The notes beneath the pieces are model-generated. The model was not told the origin of the DNA. It did no database searches and worked only from the letters and a program-made list of their open reading frames with translations. Source: Rhizobiaceae bacterium (GTDB lineage: Bacteria > Pseudomonadota > Alphaproteobacteria > Rhizobiales > Rhizobiaceae). Taken from it: 34,463 bases of DNA. Every line of letters starts with the position of its first letter. The stretch's first letter is position 1. Below, one piece after another: positions 7,901 through 15,835 of the stretch. Both the position numbers and the translations under genes were made by a program. The DNA lies in the NCBI GenBank assembly GCA_028279875.1, contig JANQMU010000128.1, positions 1 through 34,463 on the forward strand, read 5' to 3'.

Positions 7901-10900
7901 GCAGACCGAAGATCTGGATCGCCCGCTGCGTCGCGAACACCTGGTTGCCGTTGAGCGTGATCGTCGCATCATCGATGATACCGCCGCTGAACGCGATGCC
8001 ATCCCCACCAACACGCGTTCCGGCACTGCCGATATTGTTGCCGGTGATCTGGATGGTGGCGTTGGATCCGATCACATTGTCGAATTCGATTCCGTCACTG
8101 AGCGTGCCGGCAATGCGTGTGTTGTTGGCGATCGTGAACGTGCCGCCGCTGATGGCGTCAATATCAATGCCATCGTTCAAGCCAGAGATATCATTGGCGT
8201 CGGCGGCTGTCGCTCCGCCGACTACGACGACGCTGTCGGTGATCGTACTGTTGAAGAGAAGAGCATCACCGCCTGAACTTGCGAGCGTGTTACCACTGAT
8301 TCCGATGGTCGCGCCTGTCACGGTCGAGTTGAACACGGCAGTCTGAGCGACTGATGTGATATCATTGCCGGTGATGGTGATCGTCTCGCCCGAACCAACC
8401 ACATCCAAGAAACTGATGCCGGCAGTAGCGATGGCGGTCATCGTGTTCGCAGTGATCGCGGTGGTGCCGCTGGACAATTCGGAAGACAGGCCAATCGCCA
8501 GATCGTTGAACGTGTTGTTGGTGATCGTCGTGTTGATCGCCGTGCTGGTCGGGGCGATCCTGTCGCCAAGTACAATTCCTGTATTGATGCCGACCGACGA
8601 AACGGTATCGAAGGCGAAGTTCTGGATGGTGACGCCGGTGACGTCGCCGCCGCCGAAGAGGCCGGAAATCGCTGCGACCTGGAAGCCGTTGTTGGCATCA
8701 CCATTGTTGGCGTTGAGGTCGACTGCATCGGTGTCGATGATCGTGCCTGTGATCGGGTCTGTGCCACGGCCGGTCAGGGTCAAATTGTCGACCCAGACCT
8801 CAACGGAACCACCGAACGTGCCTCCGCCGACAGTCACTGTTTGCGGTCCGGAGAGCAGGCCAGCGGCATTGACGGCCGTCTGGATGCTTTCGCCCTGGAC
8901 CACGAACAGCGTCGCGATGTCGATCAGGCCCAGCGTGGCATCGTCCGGGAAGTGAAGCATCTTGTCTTCGACGGCAAACAGCTCGGCCGATGTCATGGCG
9001 CTTGCCAGCTTGCCATCGAAGGAAACGCCCGTGGCATAGATGACGGTCGGGCTGCCGGGCAGGAATTCCGCGCCATTGGCCAGGGTGATGTAATCGCCGG
9101 TCTGGCCGGAGAAGGCGATGCTCCCGAGCGTGTCGCCATCGATGTCGATGCCGGGGCCGGACAGACGGATGCCGGTGGCCCCGCCGGTGAAAGTCGCTGC
9201 GCCCGAGAAGTCGAGGATCACGCCGGCACTACCGGTATTGGTCAGGACTTCGAGTACCGTGCTGCCCGCACCGCCGATAAAGGCGGCCGAACCGAGCACG
9301 AGCCGTCCGTTGCGTCCTGTCACGCCGGTGTTGTCGACCAGCAGCGATCCGCCGGTGCCGTTATAGGTGCCACCGACAATGGAAAAGGTGCGTGGAGACT
9401 GCAGACCGAAGACCCGGATCGCCCGCTGCGTCGCGAACACCTGGTTGCCGTCGAGCGTGACCGTCGCGTTATCGATGATACCGCCACGGAACGCGATACC
9501 ATTCTCGCCACCTTCGATGAGCGTGTTGCCGGTGATCTGGATGTTGGCGTCGATTTCGATCTCACCGTCGAACTGGATCCCATCGCTGCTCGTTCCGGCA
9601 ATGCGGGTATTGTTGGCGATCGTGAACATGCCGCCGTCGATGGCAGCGATATCGATCCCGTCAATGCGGCCAAGGATGTCATTGGCATCGGCGAGCGTCG
9701 CTCCACCGATCGTGACGGTGCTGTCCCTGATCGTGCCGTCGAAGGCAACAGCGTCAGACTTTGAACTGGTCAATGTGTTGCCGCTGATCTGAATGGTGGC
9801 GTTCGTCACACTAAAATCAAAGAGGACCGCATTTTGACTGGACGAGGCATTGTTGCCGGTGATCGTGATGGTCTCTCCGGCCACGACGGCGTCCTGGAAG
9901 GCGATCGCATTGCGGCTGCCGGTCATCGTATTGCCGGCGATCACGGTGGTGCCGCCAGAAGGACGGGAGAACACCCCAAAGGCCAGGTCATTGAACGTGT
10001 TGTCGATGATCGTGGTGTTGATTGCCGTGCTGACCGGAGAAGTCCCCTCGCCAAGCTCAACACCGGCTTCGATGCCTGAGTCGGGCAGTGCTTCGAAGCG
10101 GAAGTCCCGGATGGTGACGCCGGTGACATCGCCGCCGCCGGAGAGCGCCGAGACCGCCGCAACCTGGAAGCCGCTGAAGGGATTGTTATTGTTGGCGAAG
10201 GGATCGACAGCATCGACATCGATGATCGTGGTCGCGCCCTGGCCAACCAGGGTCAGATTGTCGACCCAGACCTCGACGGAACCGCCATAGGTGCCCGACG
10301 GCACCACGACGGTACCGATGCCGGTAGATCCGGCGAAGTTGACGGCACGCTGGATGCTGTCGCCGAGGGTCTGGCTGCCAACCACGATCGAGCCGAAATT
10401 GATCAGCCCCAGCGTGTCTTCGTCCAGGTAGTGCACGATCTTGTTCTCGATCGCGATCGCATCCGCCGCGACCGTCGGATCGAGACCATCGAAGGAGACG
10501 CTGGTGGCGTCGATGATGGTTGGGCTGCCCGGCAGGAACTCAGCCCCATTGGCTAGAGTGATGTAGTTGCCGGTCTGGCCGGAGAAGGCGATGCTCCCGA
10601 GCGTGTCGCCATCGATGTCGATCCCGGGGCCGGTGAGCCGCATGCCGGTGGCCCCGCCGGTGAAGGTGGCCCCGCCGGAGAAGTCGAGGAGGACGCCGGC
10701 ATTACCTGTATCAGTCAGCACTTCAAGCACCGTGCTGCCCGCACCGCCGACAAAGGCGGCGGCGCCGATCACGACCTGTCCGGTCGATCCGCCGGTGGAG
10801 GCGGAGCCGGTGTTGTCGACGAACAGGCCGCCGAGGATGCCGTCATAGGTGCCGCCGGTGATCGACAGGGCATTGGACGATATCAGATCGGTGACATAGA

Positions 10901-13900
10901 TCGCCTCCTGAGTGGCGAAGACCTGGTTCGAACCGCCGATCGTCACGGTCGCCGAATCCTGGATTTTCCCGGAGCCGAAATGGAAACCTTTGCGCCCGGT
11001 CCGGTTCGTGCTGGTGCCGATCGCGTTGTTGAGGATCTCCAGGGCCGTCGTGCCGGTGATGTCGTCATTGAAGTGGATGCCGTGATCGTCGGCCTGAATG
11101 CCGTTACCGGTGATCGAGATGACGGCATCCGTAAGCGCGAAAGCGTTGAATTCGAGACCACTGTCGAACCCGCTGATCAGGGTGTTGTCCCGGATGGTGA
11201 GGCTGCCGCGCGTCACCCCAAAAATGCCGATGCCGTCGTCCCCGATCCCCGTAATCGCGGCGTTTCCGCCGAAGGCCGTCACCATGCCGTCGACCGAGGC
11301 CGATGCGCTGCCGATAATCACCGTCGAATCGACAAGGGGCCGGGTGGTGGCGATGCCGTCGCCGGTGTCGCCGCGGATCGTCGTGTTGCCGGCAATGGTG
11401 ATCGCACTGGCATTGGCACCTCTTCCGAAAAAGATGCCGTCGTCCGTGCCCCTGATTTCAGTGTTGCCGACAATGTTGATGGTGGCGCTGTTGATGACTG
11501 GCCCGAATTCCACGCCGTCGCCGACGGAGTCCCTTGCGCCGCGTAAAAGGGAATTGCGCGCAATGGTGACGGTGCCGCCGTTCAATTCGGCAAAATCGAT
11601 GCCGTCATCGCCAGCCGAGATCGAACTGTCGAACACGTCGATTGTCGCCCCGGTCTGCTTGGCGAACTCGATGCCGTCGCCGACGACGTCGCTGATCGCA
11701 GCCCGCTGTACTCTGACCGAGCCGATGGCTCCGAAGCGGAAACCAGGGCCGTTGGCGGAAAAGGCATCGCTATCGGCCCCGTCCCGCAGGATCACGTCGG
11801 TGATGGTGTAGACCGCGTCTCCGTCGGTATCGCCCACATCGATCGCCGCATCGAGAAAGTTCTCAAACACCGCCCGATCGGCGGCGGAATTGCCCGCAAT
11901 GGCCACGTCCACATTGGCGGCCACGCCGTCGCCGATATCGCCCTGGCTGCGGATCCCGTCATCCAGATTCACGAAATCCACATTGGTGATCGTGATACCG
12001 GTAAGGCCCGGAGCCGCCGTGCCGTCCAGCAGGATGCCGACCTCGTCCGCCGCTCCCGTTCCCTGCAACAGCATGTCGGAGAATGACTGACCGTTCATGT
12101 TTGCGATGATCGCCGGGCTCGCTGCATTGACGATGGTGTCCGTTCCCGCGCCGATCACCGACAGGTTCAGGACATCGGCGCTGAAACCCGCATAGCTGCC
12201 GGCCGCCACATTCACGGTGGCGCTGTCTGCCGCCAGATCGACGGCATCCTGGATCTCGGCGCCCCCGGCGGATCCGAGCACGTTGATCGTCGAGGCCGAT
12301 CCGGTGATCCCGCCCGTCGCCGTCAGATTGCCGTTGAGGTTGGCGGTCGTGGCAACGACGCCGATGGTCCCGCTGGCCGTGACGGTTGCGGCGGTATCGA
12401 CATTGAACGTCGTCCCTGCGGCGGCAAAGCTGGAAACGACGCTGTCGCCGGTGACGGTCACCGCCCCGGTATTTAACACATTCACGGCGCCGCTGGTCGT
12501 GTTGGTCACGGTGAGCAGGGCCGCGGCGACGTCGATTTCGTCTGCGGCCGTGCCGATCCCCGTACCGGCATTGATGGTGACATTGGTCGCGATCAGGTCC
12601 GATTGCTCGCCTAACGTGCCGTCGGTGACCGAGCCGGCCGTCGTCAGTTCAAGGTTTGCAGCGTTCGCCGGACTGATGGCGGAAGCGATCGTGATATCGC
12701 CGCTGGAAATGCCGCCGATGCGGATCGTGTCAGCGGTAATCAGGTCCAGTTCCGCGTCGGTAAGGCTCAGTCTCCCCAGGACCTCGTCACCGAGACTGAT
12801 CTGCCGGTTTGCGGAAAAGGTGTCGAGTGTGACGATGCCTGTCCCGGCATTGACGGCCGCGGCGATTGCCATGGAGTCGGCGGCGAAGCTGACATTGCCG
12901 TTATTGGTCTTGACCGCGCCGTTGACGGTGATCACGCCACCGGACGTGACATCCAGCGTGGAAAGTGCGTCGATGGCGCCAACCGTATCGGCGAAGCTGA
13001 CGTTGCCGGCCGCACTGACCGTCAGGGCGTTGGTCTCGCTCTGTTCGGAATCCACCGTCGTGTTGAAGGCGACGGCGCCGGCACCGGTAATGGTGGTGTC
13101 AGTGTTAAGGAATACGGCATCGTTGAAGGTCACCGGACCGCCGGACAGGGTTATCGCGCCGCCTTCGAGCACGGTCGTGCCGCCGCCATTGGTGAAGAGA
13201 CTCGTCAGCGCGGTGGTCCCGCCGATGGCGCCCCGGAATTCCACGATACCGGGGGAATTGACGGTCAGGCTGAACCCGCCGTCAATCGTATCTGTGAACC
13301 GCGATTCCCTGGTGCCCAAGTCGATTGTGATCACGGTATCCGCGCCGAGCACCACCGGGTTAGCGATGCGAAGCCCGTAATTCGTCATCCGGATCGAACC
13401 GCCATTGATGTTGACGGTGCCGCCATTGCCGATCTGAAGGCCCCTTGCCGTCACTGCGCCGTTGAAGGTCAGCGTCTCGCTCGGATTCATGATCACGTCG
13501 ACGTTTCCGCCGAAGGTGCCGTTGAACGTCGTCGTTCCGAACAGATTCCAACTCTGACCGACGCCGGAAAGGGCCACATCGTCGCCGAATACAGTCGTCC
13601 CGTCGATGTTGATGCTCGTCGCGTTGCTGAAGCTGATAGCGGTCGTGCCCCCGGCATCGGTCGTCAGGGCGCCCAGGTGCGTGATGGTGCCGATCCCGCC
13701 GTTGAATTGCGTCGTCCCGCTGGTATTGACCGTCAGACCGAAGGCGCCGTCGACCGTGGAATTGAAGGCAATGTTTCCGCCGCCGGTGCTGGTCAGCGCC
13801 GCATCGGCGGTCAACACCACCGCGCCGTCAAAGGTCTGGGCGCCCGCCGTGGTGATGGAATTGCCGATCAGGATCGAATTGCCGATTGCCGTCAGACCGA

Positions 13901-15482
13901 CGCCCGCATTCATGATGTTGACGGCATCCACGAAATTGATGGTCTCGGTGGCGAAGATCGTCACATTGGCCGTCGCCGCGTTGATCACCGATGGATCGAT
14001 GATGAGATCGCTCGTCGTGTCGTTGGTATCCTCCACTTGCGCGAGCGTTGCCGTGCCGCCGGTCTGCACCGTCACGTTTGCGGGATCGAGCAGCCAGTCG
14101 CCGACAAGGCCGTTGGGGGCCAGCGCATCCACGTTTGCCGTCGCCCCGACGCCGAGCGCGAGCTTGCCCGAGGTTTCCACAAAACCGCCATTGCCGGAGT
14201 CAGCGCCGCCCCGCGCCAGGATCGTGCCGTTGAACCCGGTCTTGCCGTCCGACCACAGGATCGCCCTGCCGCCGCCGCCGGCCCCGGTCGCGCTGACATC
14301 GATCAGGGTGCCCTGATCGACAAAGACGGCTTCCGCATTCGGGAAATAGCCATCGCCAGCGGCGCCGACGCCGTCGCCCGTCAGGATCGAGACCAGGTCG
14401 CCGTCCTTCAGGTATCCGATCGGGGAATTGTCGGGGAGCTTGCCACCCTTGTACGGGCCACCGATCAGCAGCGTGCCGCCGCCGCCCTCGCCGTCAAGCT
14501 CGAACGTCGCCTGCGAGGTCTCGATGGTCTTAGCCGCGACATGAACCGTGCCACCCCGGCTGCGCTTTGTGCGACCACGGGCCGACACCCGGCCGGAAAC
14601 CTTCACCTTGCTGCCCTTGCCACCACCGAACAGCACGATCTTGCCGTTGCGCATGCCGACCGAATTGGCCTGCGCGACACCGGACATGTTGATCGCATTG
14701 TCGAGAACCCGCGAGGCCTGGCTGGCCGTCATGACGATCGAACCGCCATCGGCTTCCACCGTGCCGGAATTGTTGACCAGCGCCTCGGCGGTCGTGCCGT
14801 CACGGCGCTTCGGCGCCGTCTTCGTCGGTTCGGTAATCGTGAAGGCGACAAGCCCGTCGCCACTGAAGTCGATCGTATGGGCTTCCCCTGCTCCGAGGAT
14901 CACGGTGCCGAGATTGGCGCGGATCAGGCCTGAGTTCTCGACGCCGGGCGCCACCAGCGCCGCAAGGCCCGTATCGCGCACCGTGATCATGCCCTCATTG
15001 CTGACCATCGCATGGGGCAGGCCCGGCTGGTCGAAGATCAGCCGGTCATTGAGAAAGTTGCTATTGCTGATCCCGGCCGTCGAGGCGATCAGGCTGCCGA
15101 CATCGACACGGGCATTGGGCCCGAAGTGAATGCCCGCCCCGTTGACGATGATGACATTGCCGTTGGCGAACAGCGACCCGTCGAACATGGTCGCATGGCC
15201 GGACAGGACCCGGTTGAGAACCGACGCGTCGCTTGACGGCTGATAGAACCGCACCTGTTCCTGAGCCGTGGTGTCGAAACTGTCCCACTCGATGATCAGC
15301 CGGTCGGTCGTCTGGTCGATCCGGGACGTGTTGCCATTGTGGCTGATCGACCCGTCACCGGAAACGACACGGCCGCCGGACGGCCCGGCAAGGGCTGGAG
15401 AAACAATACTGCTGGAAATAAAACCGACGAGAACGAGAATGCGGGAAATACGACAAAGCGACCGCTTGTCCGTGCTACTCAT
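4941..15482 (-). CDS. TpsA1: giant two-partner secretion exoprotein (filamentous hemagglutinin-type)
   Basis: The 3513-residue protein is a type Vb exoprotein. Residues 1-32 form a signal peptide (ILVLVGF core, ending SPALA). A TPS/haemagglutination-activity domain follows (about 33-290), with the family pattern VLNRVLSG, SLFANGNVIIVNGAGIHFGP, VGSLIAST. Residues about 290-1050 are irregular beta-repeats, including GDWLLDPANV. The rest is parallel beta-helix made of rungs like DGIxF and ITGN. It contains repeated 490-730-residue modules, each reopening with a pectin-lyase-like SIQRAVN...SGTYGG motif. A 9-bp repeat encodes LPS/LLS linkers. The last 70 residues are shared with the other two TpsA proteins. 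I chose the ATG at 15482 by alignment with tpsA2; a TTG at 15518 is in frame. Cysteine is very rare. There is no VENN motif and no toxin-like tail, so an adhesin or matrix role is the best inference. An RGD lies at 11367-11375. Confidence 0.92.
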   Translation of the reverse strand: MSSTDKRSLCRISRILVLVGFISSSIVSPALAGPSGGRVVSGDGSISHNGNTSRIDQTTDRLIIEWDSFDTTAQEQVRFYQPSSDASVLNRVLSGHATMFDGSLFANGNVIIVNGAGIHFGPNARVDVGSLIASTAGISNSNFLNDRLIFDQPGLPHAMVSNEGMITVRDTGLAALVAPGVENSGLIRANLGTVILGAGEAHTIDFSGDGLVAFTITEPTKTAPKRRDGTTAEALVNNSGTVEADGGSIVMTASQASRVLDNAINMSGVAQANSVGMRNGKIVLFGGGKGSKVKVSGRVSARGRTKRSRGGTVHVAAKTIETSQATFELDGEGGGGTLLIGGPYKGGKLPDNSPIGYLKDGDLVSILTGDGVGAAGDGYFPNAEAVFVDQGTLIDVSATGAGGGGRAILWSDGKTGFNGTILARGGADSGNGGFVETSGKLALGVGATANVDALAPNGLVGDWLLDPANVTVQTGGTATLAQVEDTNDTTSDLIIDPSVINAATANVTIFATETINFVDAVNIMNAGVGLTAIGNSILIGNSITTAGAQTFDGAVVLTADAALTSTGGGNIAFNSTVDGAFGLTVNTSGTTQFNGGIGTITHLGALTTDAGGTTAISFSNATSINIDGTTVFGDDVALSGVGQSWNLFGTTTFNGTFGGNVDVIMNPSETLTFNGAVTARGLQIGNGGTVNINGGSIRMTNYGLRIANPVVLGADTVITIDLGTRESRFTDTIDGGFSLTVNSPGIVEFRGAIGGTTALTSLFTNGGGTTVLEGGAITLSGGPVTFNDAVFLNTDTTITGAGAVAFNTTVDSEQSETNALTVSAAGNVSFADTVGAIDALSTLDVTSGGVITVNGAVKTNNGNVSFAADSMAIAAAVNAGTGIVTLDTFSANRQISLGDEVLGRLSLTDAELDLITADTIRIGGISSGDITIASAISPANAANLELTTAGSVTDGTLGEQSDLIATNVTINAGTGIGTAADEIDVAAALLTVTNTTSGAVNVLNTGAVTVTGDSVVSSFAAAGTTFNVDTAATVTASGTIGVVATTANLNGNLTATGGITGSASTINVLGSAGGAEIQDAVDLAADSATVNVAAGSYAGFSADVLNLSVIGAGTDTIVNAASPAIIANMNGQSFSDMLLQGTGAADEVGILLDGTAAPGLTGITITNVDFVNLDDGIRSQGDIGDGVAANVDVAIAGNSAADRAVFENFLDAAIDVGDTDGDAVYTITDVILRDGADSDAFSANGPGFRFGAIGSVRVQRAAISDVVGDGIEFAKQTGATIDVFDSSISAGDDGIDFAELNGGTVTIARNSLLRGARDSVGDGVEFGPVINSATINIVGNTEIRGTDDGIFFGRGANASAITIAGNTTIRGDTGDGIATTRPLVDSTVIIGSASASVDGMVTAFGGNAAITGIGDDGIGIFGVTRGSLTIRDNTLISGFDSGLEFNAFALTDAVISITGNGIQADDHGIHFNDDITGTTALEILNNAIGTSTNRTGRKGFHFGSGKIQDSATVTIGGSNQVFATQEAIYVTDLISSNALSITGGTYDGILGGLFVDNTGSASTGGSTGQVVIGAAAFVGGAGSTVLEVLTDTGNAGVLLDFSGGATFTGGATGMRLTGPGIDIDGDTLGSIAFSGQTGNYITLANGAEFLPGSPTIIDATSVSFDGLDPTVAADAIAIENKIVHYLDEDTLGLINFGSIVVGSQTLGDSIQRAVNFAGSTGIGTVVVPSGTYGGSVEVWVDNLTLVGQGATTIIDVDAVDPFANNNNPFSGFQVAAVSALSGGGDVTGVTIRDFRFEALPDSGIEAGVELGEGTSPVSTAINTTIIDNTFNDLAFGVFSRPSGGTTVIAGNTMTGSRNAIAFQDAVVAGETITITGNNASSSQNAVLFDFSVTNATIQISGNTLTSSKSDAVAFDGTIRDSTVTIGGATLADANDILGRIDGIDIAAIDGGMFTIANNTRIAGTSSDGIQFDGEIEIDANIQITGNTLIEGGENGIAFRGGIIDNATVTLDGNQVFATQRAIRVFGLQSPRTFSIVGGTYNGTGGSLLVDNTGVTGRNGRLVLGSAAFIGGAGSTVLEVLTNTGSAGVILDFSGAATFTGGATGIRLSGPGIDIDGDTLGSIAFSGQTGDYITLANGAEFLPGSPTVIYATGVSFDGKLASAMTSAELFAVEDKMLHFPDDATLGLIDIATLFVVQGESIQTAVNAAGLLSGPQTVTVGGGTFGGSVEVWVDNLTLTGRGTDPITGTIIDTDAVDLNANNGDANNGFQVAAISGLFGGGDVTGVTIQNFAFDTVSSVGINTGIVLGDRIAPTSTAINTTITNNTFNDLAIGLSSELSSGTTAITANTMTAIATAGISFLDVVGSGETITITGNDITSVAQTAVFNSTVTGATIGISGNTLASSGGDALLFNSTITDSVVVVGGATAADANDISGLNDGIDIDAISGGTFTIANNTRIAGTLSDGIEFDNVIGSNATIQITGNNIGSAGTRVGGDGIAFSGGIIDDATITLNGNQVFATQRAIQIFGLQSPSTFSIVGGTYNGTGGSLLVDNTGVTGPDGRLVLGSAAFIGGAGSTVLEVLTAIGNAGVILDFPGAATFTDGATGIRLSGPGVSIVGNTLGAIAFNGQTGNFIELTDGALFDPGDPTVIDATGVSFDGLDPTVAADAIAIENKIVHYLDDDTLGLINFGSIVVGSPTLGDSIQRAVNFAGSSGIGTVVVPSGTYGGSVEVWVDGLTLIGEGATTIIDTDAVDQFANNGDVDNGFDVVALSALSGGGTVTGVTIDGFAFDTVSTSGQNIGVELGDTGAAQIAENTTLQNNTFNDLLDGVLSRNTIGTTTFTGNTMTDIAQRGIAFLDRTIDGETINVTGNAITSTDRSLVFGSLVQKSNVVVQGNTFDSGAEAISFFAGATNSTVLIGGDIAAEANDLFGADRGIFTSTLDGGSFTVANNTRIVGGADAFSVGVFFNGPVRNGASVEILGNSLIEGNFSGIGSIAPFQSSSVTIAGNTQITGRTAYGVSIGGNVIDSNVTIGPATATVDGTPLSFGGNTIDGLLFGINQFGGLQINGTSVVNYTGNTITGGEGGIGLSLILDNAEVNVTDNVSITGQTSDGIFFNPVLPGSGGIDGNAILTIARNAITGGQDGIDFGVITGNAQVNVTDNTSVTGGRDGIAFNSAVATTNANGVRIIGNPLIRGTTGDGIIFAGGVTGTPITIAGNLLIHGNRTGVASTAPIVGSTIALDANGLIQGGLEGVAFDAMAGTEVTVSNTTVTGTVNGYRVNGSVTNDTANRTVFRNATLQGSIGPGLRVTTTAGGAGMETALDGDVAIEGAPAMALSGPNQSLEGDKLGDTSFVAAGRANFIELANGALFEPGRPTVIQGNGATFDGVPPDASPAVISQVENRIIDFDDDPTLGQIFFLPSLPSLPSLLSLLSLPSDVLPELGIRSTNAQTPGDWILRPEYVFEILASNILEQRYGLGRSAAVVDAGNPEGRPVCTACETGSDISLWLDRYLSNLDL
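5192..5241. repeat. 9-bp tandem repeat in tpsA1 (LPS/LLS linker)
   Basis: Five 9-bp units of the form GCAGGCTC(A/G) run back to back (one unit has GCAAGCTCG), plus a partial unit. On the coding strand they read CTGCCGAGC or CTGCTGAGC, giving Leu-Pro-Ser or Leu-Leu-Ser. The same site in tpsA2 has only one such unit and tpsA3 has an unrelated linker. Unit gain or loss keeps the frame. Confidence 0.9.
5336..7513 (-). repeat. tpsA1 beta-helix module 3 (2.18 kb)
   Basis: This last tandem module is bounded by the SFDG/TFDG motifs. Its 5' part (about 7250-7510) is nearly identical at the DNA level to that of module 1. Its 3' part is different: it lacks the GGTYNGTGGSLLVDNTG cassette that ends modules 1 and 2 and leads into the C-terminal segment. 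Confidence 0.75.
7514..9013 (-). repeat. tpsA1 beta-helix module 2 (1.50 kb)
   Basis: The module begins with a diverged opening (ELFAVEDKMLHFPDD, then SIQTAVNAAG and GGGTFGGSVEVWVDNLTL). It ends with a GGTYNGTGGSLLVDNTGV cassette very like that of module 1. The opening resembles the tpsA2 equivalent (LIDL, AAGLFTGPQTITVGSGTYGG) more than modules 1 and 3. Confidence 0.75.
9014..10487 (-). repeat. tpsA1 beta-helix module 1 (1.47 kb)
   Basis: The module opens with LDPTVAADAIAIENKIVHYL, then SIQRAVNFAG and VPSGTYGGSVEVWVDNLTL. Beta-helix rungs follow, then the GGTYNGTGGSLLVDNTG cassette and TFTGGATGIRLSGPG. The stretch just upstream (10488-10900) ends with a related copy of the same cassette, so it is the tail of a more diverged module. 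Confidence 0.75.
14594..15482 (-). repeat. TPS-domain repeat block, copy 1
   Basis: This DNA, encoding signal peptide plus TPS domain of tpsA1, recurs almost unchanged at 25620-26512 and, as far as the window shows, at 34010-34463. Similarity to the other two drops sharply just before 14594, after the codons for KVKVSGRV. Confidence 0.85.
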
Positions 15483-15528
15483 AAACCTGCCCCAAACGCA
15501 ACAAACACGATACTTCAAAACATAAATG

Positions 15529-15561
15529 CGACCGCCCCGTGCCCATCACGGAAGGCGGTCG
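15529..15561 (-). promoter_or_regulatory. 5'-leader hairpin of tpsA1
   Basis: CGACCGCC pairs with GGCGGTCG (8 bp) and, inside it, CCGTG with CACGG (5 bp), with loop CCCAT and a two-base AA bulge. It lies between the inferred promoter and the tpsA1 start. A hairpin of different sequence occupies the same place before tpsA2. Confidence 0.55.
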
Positions 15562-15586
15562 AAATCGGATGTTTCACCAATTGCTA

Positions 15587-15615
15587 AGGTTAAGGAAACG
15601 TGAATTTTTGGACAA
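15587..15615 (-). promoter_or_regulatory. Candidate tpsA1 promoter
   Basis: On the minus strand TTGTCC (15610-15615), a 17-bp spacer and TAACCT (15587-15592) form a -35/-10-like pair. The block is kept almost base for base in front of tpsA2 while flanking sequence has drifted. Confidence 0.45.
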
Positions 15616-15622
15616 TCCTTGA

Positions 15623-15637
15623 TTAATGATTGCTTAA
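15623..15637. promoter_or_regulatory. CtrA-like box TTAA-N7-TTAA
   Basis: A perfect TTAA-N7-TTAA lies 7 bp upstream of the candidate -35 of tpsA1. It matches the alphaproteobacterial CtrA consensus. The tpsA2 copy has one half-site changed (TTAA-N7-TTCA on the minus strand). The motif is short and AT-rich, so chance is possible. Confidence 0.3.
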
Positions 15638-15678
15638 TTTTCCTGCATCTATGGTAAACAGGAAACGCAGTGATTCGT

Positions 15679-15701
15679 TTCGAATTTGTCTTAAATTCGA
15701 A
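15679..15701. promoter_or_regulatory. Dyad (operator candidate) between tpsA1 and tpsB
   Basis: Perfect 9-bp inverted arms TTCGAATTT and AAATTCGAA are separated by GTCTT. The dyad sits in the middle of the divergent intergenic region (15483-15835), where one regulator could control both genes. A near copy is kept at 26714-26736. Confidence 0.5.
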
Positions 15702-15835
15702 CCAGTTGGTACGTTTCAAGTCATGTGATTAGCTGTCTCGCGTATTGTTGAGAGACCGGCGCGTATCACACCTGATGTAAATCTCTGTATTGCGTATATT
15801 TTTAAGTATTTGGATTGTTTAGGGAGCTAAACAGT

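Noticed and set aside
15815..15835. TTG at 15815 as the tpsB start
   Set aside because: The AGGGAG ribosome-binding site lies downstream of it and points to TTG at 15836; neither choice changes the signal peptide core.
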